A stretch of DNA of 64,000 nt, taken from contig JACZZP010000012.1 of assembly GCA_015183035.1 (NCBI GenBank), positions 1-64,000 of the forward strand. Direction: 5' to 3'. This document shows, piece by piece, positions 24,589-37,325 of this stretch. The first letter of the stretch is position 1. The number at the start of each line of letters is the position of its first letter. A program made the translations under genes and the position numbers. The notes under the pieces were generated by a model. The model had not been told where the DNA came from and searched no databases. It saw nothing but the letters and a program-made list of their open reading frames with translations. The DNA is from Meloidogyne chitwoodi (lineage: Eukaryota > Nematoda > Chromadorea > Rhabditida > Meloidogynidae).

Positions 24589-27500
24589 AGAATAAAGGAA
24601 AATAATTATTTTCGTAAATAAAATTGAATAAAAATTAATAAATATGTTTGTTATACGGTGTCACTAGAATATGTGTCGTATTTTATAATTGGATACTATT
24701 TAAAAAATAAAACGAAACTAAATCATTTACATAGTATATGTATATATAATAAATACTTATAAACTTACAACGTTACTCTTTAAGAACTACCTATCTCCGC
24801 GTGCAACTAAATGAAAAAATGAAGCTAATTTGCCAAACTAACATGAGTTTAGTTAAATTTACTCATCTACATTATTTGATTAATACCCAAAAGATCATAT
24901 GTATTTTGGCAAAATAACTAATGTAAATCCAAAGGAATTTATAAATCTAAACATGGACCTCGCATTATAAGATTTTTCTTACATGAGATATGTAAGTAGA
25001 ACTAACCAGAAAATGAAGGTGTGTTGTGCTTCAACAATACAAAATTTGGAAACTAAAATAGCACGATGATGAACACAAACTATAAAAATGAGTGAATATC
25101 TCTAATTAGGCTCCAATTCATCTATGCATTCGATTAATAGGACTTTTTACATACCTATTCAGAAAAATGCCGTGAAAATAACATAGTCGCTTGACGCACT
25201 TCGCGGTTAAAATGAAAGCCTTTCAGAGACTAATTGGTCTATTTGAAACCGACAATTTACTAATGGGATTTTTTAACCAGACTTTAACTTACTGGAGACA
25301 GCCCCAGACAACTGAATAAAGAAACATATGATTATAATATAATAAAATTGCCATATTACGTATAAAAATAAGTTTGAAATGAATAAAATATATGTACTAG
25401 ATCATATTATATTTAATAGATAATAGTTCCATGGATGTATTTTGTGAGTGAATACGTATTAATAGAGATGGGGCCAACAAATAGAAAGGTCGATTTATTT
25501 ATCTGTATCATTAGAGCGCAGACTCCTACCTTGAATTATAAATGGATGGCATGGCAGCGCTGTTAACGCTGACGTTACACAAATTCCCCTTGGGGCAACA
25601 AATGCTATACGAGTCCTAGCTTTTCATCTGGTGAAGAGTAAAATATGAAGAATGAATTGATACATAGAAAATGCGCTGGCAAAAGCGGTTTGTAAGGTTA
25701 TGCGACTTCTCTAAGGAAAAATCTCTGAGGTCAGAAAATGGAATGAAAAATGGCCTCAATTAAAAAATGTAATGAATATTCAAACAAATAATTTAAACAG
25801 AAAATATAAGCACGTGGAATAAATCAAAAATCTTTGTTACGCGAATACTTTGCCACAAGACTACCCTAAAGAGAAAAACATTTTCACATAGCCAAAAAGT
25901 TTTTGATAATTTTTTCCTTAAAGTTTTAGTCTATTATGAGACGAATTATTAAACAAAAAATTTGCGCAAATAATTTTTTAAAAGAACTAGTATTCTTTAT
26001 TCAATAGTGATACATAGAAATACTTGATTAAAACTAAAACGAATGAATTTATGAATCGAATCTTTCCCCATTTCCTAAAATTAAATCTGTTTTCCTGTCA
26101 AGTGGGCGGGCATATTTACTTGCGTAGCAAGATCAACTCTCGAACCGCTCAGCACTTTTCAGTCGCTTAGCACTTAAAAAGCGCCGCAATGAGCCTAAGC
26201 CCTAGACAGACCGCCCATTCTCTATCGGAATAACGACAAACCAATTTGGACTCACTCTGTTATTAGGATATGAAAGAACCCATCGCTCTCAGTTCGATTG
26301 GAGGTGGTAGTATGCGTAGCACCAGTAAATGGAAACAACCGAAGTTGATGTCGAGTAAAATAAACAGGTAAGAGAATAGGTAATGTGGAATGTTCAATGA
26401 AGATTGCGGATTGGATTTGACTGTTGATGCTTGGCTCGTGCAAACAAACATAGGCAGCCTATCTACCCATTCTTTACTTACCTTAGTTTAGCCAATGAGA
26501 AACTTCGCATTTTGCATCCCTCTCTAAACATTATGTACATCTTGATCTGCGTACTTTTCGATAAAGTCGCGCACTCAAGAAAATCAATTTTCGTAGAGCA
26601 AACCATAAGCTCCTTGATAGATGATTGAGCTTCGAGTAAAATCTAATACGTTACTGTTGAATTTTTAAAATTATATATACATATGTATACTTATGGACCT
26701 TAAAGTCTTGGATACCTTTTTAAAATTATACACTCCACTGATTGTATTTCTAAAAACAATTATATTTCAATATATAGAACAAAAAGGTTTTTGGGCCGCA
26801 AATTTTAACTCTATTCTTTCTAAAACACAATACTTTTACACTTCATATGTTTCAAAACATTCCTATTTAGTCAAATTTTTTCTTTAAGCGTTTTATATAT
26901 GTATAATGAAATTTTTAATTTATGGTAGGGCTTGTGTTAAAAAGAAATTTTAAAAATACTAAAATTTCAGAAAAAAAAGTAACATGTAATAATGCCTATA
27001 TGGAAGAACCAAGGTTTATACGATTCAAATTACTAAAATTAGTTTATCAAACAAAAATTGAATTTATGTATTACACTCTAGACTAAAAATTATTGTACAA
27101 TGCGCGCATTGCCTTGCGAATTTTTAAGATAGCTATAATATATCTACAACTAAAACCATCAAAAATAGTGTCACATTTGGGTTATTGTGTGATTTATTAT
27201 AAACACATATGGCAACCTCCAAAATATTTCTAGTTTCTCGACAATCTTAAATCTTTTACCTACTGAAATCGCTAATTTTCTTTCCAAATGCTGAGTCAAT
27301 TACTAAAATGAGTGCTCGCTAATGGACTTTTTCATTGAATCGCACAAGATGCAGAATGCGGATGTGTTAGAACATAAGTTTTAATTGGCCCGTGCTTTTT
27401 TATACACTTTATATGTTACCAAGCATAAATTATACACTTACTCTTTAGCTGTAATCAAGTTTAAAATCTCAATATTTTAAATTTTTCTTAAATTTAAGAA

Positions 27501-29131
27501 AATTTCCAAAAATTTGGCTTAAATCTTGAATTCACAGGCCCAACAAAAACATTTACTTTTAAAAACTTTCATATCTCCGATTATTCATTTTTTCAGGTCC
27601 ACAGTGTCTGTCCTAAACCATCCGCAATTATAAATAAGTGCCGTGCGTCACAAAATAACGGACTCACATCGGCGTTAAGTGGAAAGAGGACAAACAAATC
27701 TATAAACAAATAATGCTGAGTTTCGCTGCTGAACCGTCAACTATTTGCAATTCTCTCGAACCTCGCGCACAATTTTCCCCTCCAATAATAAAAATAATAA
27801 CTCACTTTGGTAACATAATGGTGGTGACGGCATTGACCATTTTTTCCACTCGCGCAAATACTCGTACCATTTCATAGGCAGGATAAAATTTTTTTATAAA
27901 GAAACCCGATTTTTATGTGCAATAGAGCGCAACCTTGTAAAACGTCGACTATAACGAGTAGATTGAGTCCACATCTATAAGATAACATAAAAAATTACAT
28001 AAAAACATAACATACTTATTTTTAGAATTGATCTTTTGTATTCAATCTTGATGACAGTAGTGTTTGTCATTTTAAACAATGAAAATACTTTGAAATATTA
28101 AAAAAAACTTTTTTGTAAAAACAAATTTTAGAATATTTAAATTTTAGTAATCATTAAAAATAATCAAATGTTGCGCAAAATACAACCTTAATAAATATAT
28201 ATTTTCAAAAAAACGAAGTACAATTTATAGTAATTTTAAAATTACATAAAATTAACCGAGGACCTTAGTATTTATGTGGCAAGACATTAATATATGTAAA
28301 AAACAACAATAACGGCAAGAGAGAAATAAAAAAGTTAAAATTATAACAAAAGTCTGGATATACTTCTAATAGTTGACAATAAAAATTGGAAAATATGTAT
28401 AATAGAATCAGTAGTAGAGTAATGCTTGTAACTTTTATAAGAAAAATTATAAAATTTAAATCTTGTTTATAACAATAGATTTCTCATATAAATTTAAAAA
28501 TATAAAAAATCTTTCTATTTACAATAAAATCTCGTATTTTTCAACGTCAAAGATAAAGCAATTATGCACTTTTAAAGGAGAATTTTTTAAATTTACAAGC
28601 ATTAAAACATATATTTAAAAACGGCAAGAAAAATAAAATATGATATAAATAATAAAAACTGAAATCATTTGTAATTATGAGCTGAATTATTCAGCTCATT
28701 AGGCGTAGTTACCTCGAAAATTTTTAAACCTTTTCAAGTTAATAAACTATAATTTCCGGAATTATGAATGAAGTTGTGAGGATTAATATTTAAATAATTT
28801 GTTAGAAATTAAAAATATATTAATAAATATCAAGTATTATAAATAGAATGCATATTATCATGCATCTCGACTTTGTTATATCATGCAAGAAAAATTCTAA
28901 GCCGAATATACTGTTAATGGAATCTTGGCGGTACATGTCCGGAAACTGAATTATTAGAAATATAATTTGATGTGTCTCAGTGCTGGATATTTGACATTCG
29001 CACTTCACAGATATAGGCACTCGGAACCGGCTCCAAACCCAACCTCCTCCAGATTATATATCAATAGATAGAATTAATACCCTCAAATGTTGTACCCAGC
29101 ACTGAATCCTTAATTAAAAGTCAATTAAGCA
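24589..29131. other. 4.5-kb non-coding region
   Basis: No exon chain can be read on either strand. Most of it is AT-rich. Richer islands occur at 25530-25610 (with CAGCG/CGCTG and CCCCTTGGGG palindromes), at 26100-26230 (TGGGCGG at 26103 facing CCGCCCA at 26211) and at 27600-27790. It may hold the promoter and leader exons of the gene ending at 22125 and the 3' untranslated region of muscleblind. I found no tRNA or known microRNA in it. Confidence 0.5.
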
Positions 29132-31767
29132 TTATAACATACAAGGAACAGCTGGTAAAAATTGGGCAGTTGGAATAAGATATGGGTTAAATTGTGGAGT
29201 AGCATAAATTGGCATCCCAATTGCAACAGTCGTAGTAGGTATACATTTTAAACCAATGCTAGAATTAGAAGAAGAAGCACCAATCTCCATCTTTTGTCTT
29301 TTTGTTGTAACCCCTGATGCTGTAACTGCTATATATGGGTTAGTGTTGTTTGCCTGATGAAAAAAGCTAAATTATAATTTTTAGCAAATTAATTTGGAAA
29401 TTTTAGCCAAAAAGCTTTGTCTTTGTCAATAAAATTCTTTATTCTTCATAAAATGTCTAATTGACATGAATCAATTAGATTAAAACATAAAAAAATTTTT
29501 ATGAAATCTCAAAAAATTTTAAACGTAATTTTCATGTCTAAAAAAGTAATTTTAATTTTAATCCTAAAATTCAGAGGTAAAGTATTTAACATATTGTTAT
29601 TACTAGTATTTTAAAATATTATCACCATATTTTGTGAAATAGTTAATTTGACATTTATATAGAAAGGCAGTTAGCAAACTTGCTAGCAGTTTAGGCCATG
29701 TAAAATAAAAAATAAAATAAAAAAACACCCAACACAGCTAAGGAAATGCGAGCGTAAGAATACCAACAAAAAGTACCGATGTCATTTGTGGGTGTTGATG
29801 CTGTCCGGAAATGGAAGTGCTACTAACCGTGCTGTCAGAAGAATTCAGTTGTGCCATTTGTAAAGTTGCATTCTTTGAATTCTGTTGTTGATCTAAACCT
29901 GCAAACCGAGCGCCCCTTTTTCTGCTTCCTTCTATCATTTGTTGTTCAATATTGTCATTTCCACTACTCGACGATCTATTAGATTGTGCTGCTACTGCGG
30001 CCAATGCAGCATTCATTTGTTGTTGCTGCAAGAAAGCAATATATTGTTGCTGTGCTAACAACATGGCGGCGGGTGTCGGTTGTTGCTGAAGAAGCGCCAG
30101 TTGGGCACCAAGTGTTGTTGCATGGTGCAAGGGAAAAGCCGACGCCGTAGGAGGAAGATGTGCACCGATAGAAACAGCTTGCTATAAGAAAAAGCAAAAG
30201 CGCGTACAACTAACAAATCACATATAACAAAATGCTAAGTGTAAATAAAATAAAGATATTGTTTTAAGGTTTGTGTGTGCAATTAGTAAGGAATCAAGTA
30301 GAAATCGATCACCTTCATAAAGCACAAAAATCAGGCAAATTGTTTAGAAAAAGCTTTGTGTAAATAAAGGCCATAAAAATGGATCTCTCAATCAGTTTTT
30401 TCCAAATTTTATTCTATTATAAGCATTAAGAAACTCCCGACCGGAAAAATAATTTTAGCTATAATTAGAAAAATTGTTGGTCTAAAAGTTCTTAAAAATG
30501 CTCTAATGTAGGATAAATATGAAAAGATTTTTGGAAATCTCAAAATACTGGATTTATGCCCGAAAAACTTGGAATTTATTCTAAATGAAACCCAAGAACA
30601 TTCACATTTTTCGCAATAAGTTCTAATTTAGACTCAATACTTACTGTGTTTTGAAATGCTGCAGAAAATGGATCAGGTGCCGATGACAATAAACTTGCTT
30701 GGCCAGGATACAGACTCGGAATGAAATATGGCAATGAAAGCGCCGATTGTATGGCCAAAGGATTGGTAAACTGCTGCTGCTTAAAGTATGGAAAATTTGT
30801 TAGTTTATGCCGTATGAGTATCCTTGATCACCATCATTAACGCATAAAGATAATAAAACAAACCGTGACAAGGCTTGGTACTGCCGGAAGTTGATTTGAA
30901 TATTGCTGTGAGATTAAATTTTTCATTACAAGATTTTGTTTTCCGTTTGCCAACAATTGATCTTTAAGATGTTGGGGTGGATGCTAAATAACAAAGTTAA
31001 AAAATGTAAAAAAAAAAAGTATTTGATAATTACAAGATATTTGCATTTGGGATTTTCGCGAGAGCAACGTCCCTGTAATATAAAATTTTTTAATTATATC
31101 TTAAAATAGTCATTATGATAGTGATATGACACTAGTAATGAAAGGCAAAGATCATGAAAAAGACATATTCCTACTTGAACTTATGACAATTATTATAGGG
31201 AAACATACTCAAAGTAATCAGCACTTGCGAATATTTAACATTTGCTGAAAGGTCGGAAACTGTATAAAACAATTTTCATTCAAAAAACTCGCTAGGTACA
31301 ATCTTGATAAAATAAACCATGTTGTCTCACCACTTTGGATGTACATGTACAAACCTTGATAGAGTCAAAACAAGCTGTCACACGTCCATTCTGTATTTCG
31401 ACGTTCGAAGGTGGATGCGCATATTTGCACTCCTGAAACCGTTTTTATTTGATTACTTAATTTTGTATAAAAAAATTTTGACCTGTTCTGAACGAATACA
31501 CTGTCCCCGTTGATATTCTCTACAGATTTCCAATTGTAACCAACGCGAGTCCTTGCCTGTTAAAAGTTGTGTTAATTGATGTTGTTGTTGACTTTGATTT
31601 AATTGTATAGATAAAGGAGGAAACGAAGTTGAAAGAGAGCCTGTGGATGGATTTGTTCCAGTGACCCCAACACCTGCCGTCGAGTTTAACATAGCGAGAG
31701 TAAATGCAGCAGCTGTAGCGCTAGCTGATTGATTGATAACATTGCCGGCAGATTGTTCATTGAACAT
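29132..31767 (-). CDS. mbl-1: Muscleblind RNA-binding splicing regulator
   Basis: Muscleblind proteins bind YGCY RNA motifs through paired CCCH zinc fingers and control alternative splicing. The start is ATG 31767 ([16 protein letters not shown]). Finger 1 spans [18 protein letters not shown], a splice, then [18 protein letters not shown] and TACFDSIKG. Finger 2 is [20 protein letters not shown]. All CCCH ligands are visible. The linker continues [16 protein letters not shown], and later exons carry QQ/Q-rich and alanine-rich tracts around [20 protein letters not shown] donor after ATGACATCG (about 29777) leads to a last exon, [19 protein letters not shown] to FLPAVPCML, ending at TAA 29132. 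Reading through that donor gives an alternative end at 29738. The start MFNE... resembles the short nematode MBL-1 N-terminus. Confidence 0.95.
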
Positions 31768-34277
31768 ATTTGTAGCAAAAAATATTAATTAAAAGCAGAA
31801 ATATGAGTAGGTTGAACAGAAGCAGAAGCAAAATCTAACCAGCTGGAACAAGCAACCAAAGATATGCTAAAAAATATTGTAATATTTGACACAAAATCAA
31901 GAAAAAAGATTTAATTTGAGATTAATTCTATTATTTTTGCAAATCTATTATAACATTAGTAAATTTCCATATAAGCAACCCATGGTTTGTCCCATTTACT
32001 TCCAATATTTTCTTTAGGGAAGTGCCCAAAATTTATTGAGAAAGATGAAGCTCATGATTAATGAGATGGTAATGAGTCTTTTGAAGGCTTAAGGCATACT
32101 AACAAAAAAAGAGGTAGACCAGAAAAGAAAAAACGAATGAGATGTGGTGAGGGGTAGGCCAAGTCAATGCAAAACCATGGATTGCTAAAAGGGTTGACTA
32201 ATGAAAACTTACTGTAGATTTTACCAAGTAGTAGAGCGAGACCAAAATGCACCACTTAAAAATAATTAAAAATTATTTTAAAAAAGTTAAATTACTTTAA
32301 TGTCGGCTCTAAATATGCAGCAGAAGGCGAAAGTCGAACAAGAAAAAAAGTGAAAGCCTATTTAAGCAAAAATCTGAATTAAAAAATTAAAATTAGTAAT
32401 TAACTACATACATATACATTAAATATTATTTATAAATATTGCTGGAATTTTTAGATTTTTGCCAGGATTTTAGATTTGTCGCAGCGCTTTCTAGTTTTAT
32501 GTTATATGCTCGCATCGATAATTTCTGTTTGTCAAAAATTTTTATTTTATTTCGAAAAGGTTTAGAAAATGAAATGGATTTAAATAAATCAGAAATCACG
32601 ATGATTCAACACCCTCAGTTCGTCAGCAACTGTCCCTAGAAAAAGAAATATATTGTGCGTGGAAGTCAAGGTCGCAATCGATTGATTGCCGCCACAGACG
32701 GACTGGCTCTTTCATTGAAGAATTGGAGAAAATAAAAAGACATACATAAATATGTACATATATAACATAACTTTTCCTTTTCAAATTTTTGATTCACAAG
32801 TTCTAAAGTCCTTTAATTAGTTTTGTCGAGACAAAAATTAACCTTCCCTATCCAAACATTTATTGGTATGTGTGGATCCTTATTTTTATAATTTGGAAAA
32901 AACATGAGGATATTTTCATACGTTTATAATGGAGAACGGGAGATAAAATAGTTTATTAAAACGCCATTCTGCCAAGACTTTTATCCACAAATGTAACTTG
33001 ATCATTGAAATTCATTTTAAAACAAGGTTCAACATATTTTTAGCCTTATACTTATTTTGGAAATAAATGTCTATAAGGATAATACTTGGCAATTTATTTT
33101 TTGGCTGGTAATTCGGCTGGTTTGTTGGTTGCTAAAAATTGACAAAGAAATTTAAAGCAAATACTGGTGGAAATACCACCACCAACAGACCCACCAATCT
33201 TTGCCTCTCCAACATGAAAATGATGCCACCGCTTTCCTTCCCAACCTCATCACTTTCCTCTCTTTTTTGGTTTCCGCTCTCGAGGGTATCATCACTGGAA
33301 CCAAATTACTCTAGACAAAACTAAATTTAAGAGCTTCCTTTCCAAAAAACAATGGTCCTATAAATGTCAAAACTTCATTAAAACAATAAAATTCATTACA
33401 CTAAATAAAATGTCTTACAATTCTAAACGGGATACCTTCCTAAATTTTCAAATATAAATTGCATGAAAGCATTCAGCTTGGGGGCTATGATATAGAGAAC
33501 AATTGCAAACAACGGCATCTCTCAATTCATGTTAAAACCAGATAGATGGCATGCGCTTTTTGGAAAAAGAAATTGTCCGTGGGGACTAACGTTGGACTCT
33601 TTTTTATGATGGACAAACGACCAAAAAAGCATTAAGAAAAATAATAAAATGGCTTTAAAAGACCGTGAGGCAAAATCCGGACCCACACAAGCCCAATATT
33701 TCTACTCTTCTAAAACTGCAAAAATATACAACCGGCATACCAGTTTACTTTAATTGGACGCCACCATTATTCGGTAATCCACTCTAATCTAATTCTATTC
33801 CATCGACTCAAAAATATAATTATTTTGTAATCTAATACGAATCTCCTTGGGGAATTTTATTCACGCACATCCAAATACGCTTTTCTTCAACCCATCTTTT
33901 TTTAATGCTAAGATACTAGGTACATATATATGAAAATCCCATTTTGTTTCATAAGCCTCTAGTTCCTATATTTAAAGGTATAAAAAATATGTTATCATAT
34001 GGGACAGAATATTCCTATGAATGTTTAAAAAAAATTCTATTGTGAAGTCGGGAAAAATTTCGGTTAACGCCCTAAACTTAAATTCATTTAAAAGTGACTT
34101 TAAATGTTTTTTAAGGGAAATGGTCTTATCATAATAAAATTCTAATGCCCAAGCGAAACATAAAATTCTTTCCAAATTTTAAGAATTCCTAAGTACTCGT
34201 AAAAATAAAAATTTTGTTATAAGAATGTGTATCAATAATAAAATATATTATAGAAAAATTAAAGTTTAAATACCTAG
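31768..34277. other. 2.5-kb non-coding region upstream of muscleblind
   Basis: It separates muscleblind from the next gene on the same strand (RYBP-like). No exon chain or RNA gene is visible. It probably contains muscleblind promoter and leader sequence, and the 3' untranslated region of the RYBP-like gene near 34.2 kb. Confidence 0.5.
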
Positions 34278-35089
34278 TTACATTTTTTCTTCTGCCAAGT
34301 TATTCTGTTGAATCACATTACTCCCATTGGACATTTTTTTGCGACCTCTTGATGATAATCTTGGCTTGAACTCTGTTATTGTAAAGCTTCTTCCATCTAC
34401 AGTCACAACAGTTCTCTTAGCTGAACTGCGCACCACAAGAGAATCTTGAAAAGTCATTCGTTTGCGCAATAATGAATTGCTATGTTTTCCTGTATGTGAA
34501 CAGCTACCAGATTTGAAAGATTCATCATGTACAAAGTTAGAACCAGCAGTTTGATACGGGCTAGACACTGGATCTGGCGAACCTTGGGCCTCAGAACTTC
34601 TTTGCTTTCTTAAAACCATATATTATAATTATAAATTAATTTTTAATAAATAGATTATTTATAAAATACAAACTTCTGCCTCTCAACTTCGACAGCCAAT
34701 TTTTGCACGAGTGTTTGTTGCTGTACAACAGACAGATTTAATTTAGGCTTCCTAGTAGACGTTCCCTTTCGCGTGTCGCACATTAAACATTTGAACGCTT
34801 CCTGGTAATTTATCATATTTAAATCAATACAAAATCGAAATTTACAACATATTTTTATTAAAACCTCACTTGCTTGTTTTCGAACGTACAAACTGAAAAA
34901 GAATACTCTGATAAAAAAAATATAAGAAAAACCTGTACACTCCCAGTTAGATAATTGTTCCTTATTTTTTCTATCGATATCCTCACGATCCATATTTCTA
35001 CTGTTACTATTATTTCTTCCATCCTCATTATCGCTGTCATGTGCGGAATTGCTTAAAGTTTTACGACATTTTTTAAAACTACTAGTCAT
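34278..35089 (-). CDS. RYBP/YAF2-type polycomb (PRC1) adaptor
   Basis: RYBP and YAF2 bind RING1 and ubiquitinated H2A in variant PRC1 complexes. From ATG 35089 the protein starts MTSSFKKCRKTLSNSAHDSD. A RanBP2-type zinc finger follows, split by two introns: NWECTVCTFENKQASEAFKC, then LMCDTRKGTSTRKPKLNL. It has the W-x-C-x2-C...C-x2-C ligands and the family signature C-D-x-R-K-G-T-S-T-R-K-P. After a variable linker, RTVVTVDGRSFTITEFKP matches the C-terminal RING1-binding segment (AVTVGNVTVIITDF in vertebrates). The chain ends at TAA/TGA near 34278. It is last in a same-strand run behind the ZNF706-like gene, 268 bases away. Identity is strong; function is by homology. Confidence 0.92.
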
Positions 35090-35357
35090 CAGTCAAACAA
35101 GAATTAGAAATTATTTAAGTGCCAATAATGATAAAAATGGCGCTAAAAAGAAAAAATTTGTCTGTTATGAAAATAATAATTAGATATAGACAAAGTAGAA
35201 AACAAAATTAAACTTATTTAAAATATTTACGCCGTTTAATATATATTATGATAAATAACTTTTATCTGTTCTAAACATCTTCATTCTTAATTTATATAAC
35301 CAGAATTACTAACCAACCAAACCATTAAACATATACAACCCTTTCCATTTGTTAACA

Positions 35358-35908
35358 TTATGCTTCGATATCAACAAGTTCTGGCGGCAAAGGACTCTTA
35401 ATTTAAAATGTAAAATTATTAACATATTAATATGATACCTTTGGATGTTTCGATTCAAAATGTTGTTTATACGTTTTTGGATCTGGCATTGTTGTCTAAA
35501 AGCAAATAAAACAAAAATTACCTGCTTTAATAATGGAACTAGTCATTTTCAAAATAAATTCTGGGTTAGTTTCCGGTTGTGAATTTTTTTATTTTCAACT
35601 TTAAGTTTTCAATACCTAAAAATTTTGAAATTCTTAACAATAGGATAATAATTTCAAGATGACCACACTCTACTTAGGAGGTCCATCCAGCAATAGCAAA
35701 ATCTATAAACTGGAAAAGAAAATTCATAACCCACAATAAGAACACCAAATTAATCATATAGTAAATAAGAAACCATGCAAACAATGCACTTATAAGTAAG
35801 CGCCTTGGCTGCCGCGGCCTTTTGATTAGTGCCTGCACCTTTCTTGGCTTGTTGTTGCTTAGATTGATTCCGTTGCTGAGACAAAGCCTTCTGATGACCA
35901 CGCGCCAT
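35358..35908 (-). CDS. ZNF706-like small C2H2 zinc-finger protein
   Basis: Three exons give a protein of about 76 residues. ATG 35908 opens MARGHQKALSQQRNQSKQQQ, followed by KKGAGTNQKAAAAKALTYKC. The single finger is C-I-V-C, then MPDPKTYKQHFESKHP, and the end is KSPLPPELVDIEA (TAA 35358). This follows human ZNF706/SERF-like small proteins almost residue by residue, including the basic 4F5-like start and the P-L-P-P-E-L tail. Such proteins influence translation and protein aggregation; the cellular role here is unproven. A TTTTAG acceptor 12 bases before the ATG (35921) fits trans-splicing, and the gene sits 340 bases behind mrpl-12. Confidence 0.93.
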
Positions 35909-35920
35909 TATAATTTTAAG

Positions 35921-35929
35921 CTAAAACAG
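35921..35929 (-). promoter_or_regulatory. Probable trans-splice acceptor, ZNF706-like gene
   Basis: CTGTTTTAG on the minus strand ends 12 bases before the ATG, in the spacer behind mrpl-12. It is consistent with processing of a polycistronic transcript by leader addition. Confidence 0.45.
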
Positions 35930-36247
35930 ATTATCTAAAAAAGAAAAAAATTAAACTATAATTAACATAACAATAATATAAAATAAATGAAATTACAGAA
36001 TTGTTATTTGAGAAATAATATAAAAAAATTTTATATCGATGATTAAAATACTTAACAACAAATTTTGGCTGGATTCAACGAGAATATAATCAAAGTATAG
36101 TTATTCATAATCTATACATCGAATAAACAAAAAGGTAAGTTATGAAACAACTTGAATTTATGGATCAACAGTTAAAGGCTATGAAGGACGAAATCAATGG
36201 GACCACCTTTCCACACGTTGTTCAATAAAATCAAGATTGATTAAAAC

Positions 36248-36973
36248 TTAAAAGATTTCACAAATGGCTCCTGCTTTTTCCAACTGAATTTTTAATTCCT
36301 CAGCTTCTTTCATACCCAAATCTGCTTTAATCTCAACTGGTGCTGATTCAACAAGCTTTTTTGCCTGAACCAAATTCAACCCTTGAACACAAGCTCGGAC
36401 TTCTTTGATCAGGGCAACTTTCTTTGAGTCATCATATTTGCTTAGCTTCACCTAAAAATTTTTAATTTTCAATAATTTGATTGGAATCTCATTTCTATAT
36501 ATAAAACTAGATAAAACCGCAAATGAAGTTTTTGTCGTCTCTGCCTCTTCTTCACGCTGCTGTACTCCTACATATAAAAAAAAGTTACGTGAATAATTTA
36601 CGAGATAAAATAACCCTGCGTTTGTGATAAAACCGCCATTCCTGTCATTGGAAACATCTGTTGATCATTTATATTAAGCCGTTTTTTGAGTGCATAGTTG
36701 AGATCGCTTACATCCAACAATGACAATTTAGCTGTTAATTAAGTGTAAATTAATCTGACAGATCTTTTTTGTGTTTTTTCTGCTATTATTATATGAATTA
36801 ATACCTATCTCATCCACAAGTTTTTCGATATGTGAAGAAATGCACCGCTCATCCACTTGTTTTGAAATTGAAGGAGAATCACAAATTTTCGAAGAAGAAG
36901 CAGCAGAGGAGAAAGCTCGAAATCCATAAAACTTGGAAAATTTGAGTCCCAAATTAGCGTATTTAATGAGCAT
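36248..36973 (-). CDS. mrpl-12: Mitochondrial ribosomal protein L12 (bL12m)
   Basis: This is the stalk protein of the mitochondrial large subunit, where translation factors dock. ATG 36973 opens a basic, serine-rich leader that looks like a mitochondrial targeting peptide (MLIKYANLGLKFSKFYGFRA). The N-terminal dimerisation region follows (IEKLVDEIG, then LSLLDVSDLNYALKKRLNI). A short hinge rich in acidic residues (QQREEEAETTKTSF) precedes the L7/L12 C-terminal domain KLSKYDDSKKVALIKEVRA, then LNLVQAKKLVESAPVEIK and AEELKIQLEKAGAICEIF, with a stop at 36248. The A-K-K-L-V-E-x-x-P and K-x-x-L-E-x-A-G-A motifs are diagnostic. An ATATTTCAG acceptor lies 5 bases before the ATG. Confidence 0.93.
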
Positions 36974-36978
36974 TTTGA

Positions 36979-36990
36979 CTGAAATATAAC
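36979..36990 (-). promoter_or_regulatory. Probable trans-splice acceptor, mrpl-12
   Basis: Read on the minus strand, TATATTTCAG is followed by TCAAA and the ATG. There is no upstream donor in register, so a spliced leader is the simplest reading. Confidence 0.5.
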
Positions 36991-37325
36991 GAAGTTTTGA
37001 AAAACAAACACCTCCTCACATGATACACTACTCATAAGAGGTAAACGGAATCTTTCACCCAAAAAACTATTCGATACATGATTAGATTCGTTTCATCAAC
37101 ATGCCGTGAGTGGGATGACTTTTCGGGTGATAGATATTCACGTTTACCAACTTCCCTCAAGTTTAAATAAATACAATAAAAAAACAAAAATTGATAATCT
37201 ACAAGATATACAGAGATAAAAAAACTCAAATATGTGAATACTTTTCAACATAGCAAACATTTATCAGTAGATAATAACAATAACTGGAAGATATTTCAAT
37301 TCCACAATTTATCAATAAATCGCAA

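Noticed and set aside
26103..26217. Inverted TGGGCGG/CCGCCCA pair as a transposon
   Set aside because: The arms are only 7 bases, the flanks show no duplication, and the interior is not repeated in the window.
26693..26887. Hydrophobic plus-strand open frame
   Set aside because: T-rich composition gives phenylalanine/leucine-rich translations by chance. No splice context or homology.
24589..29131. tRNA, let-7, lin-4 or mir-1 genes in the gene desert
   Set aside because: No tRNA B-box in suitable context and no match to these mature microRNAs was seen by eye on either strand.
33160..33200. Short hairpin TGGTGG/CCACCA as a regulatory RNA
   Set aside because: A 6-bp stem in low-complexity text is expected by chance.
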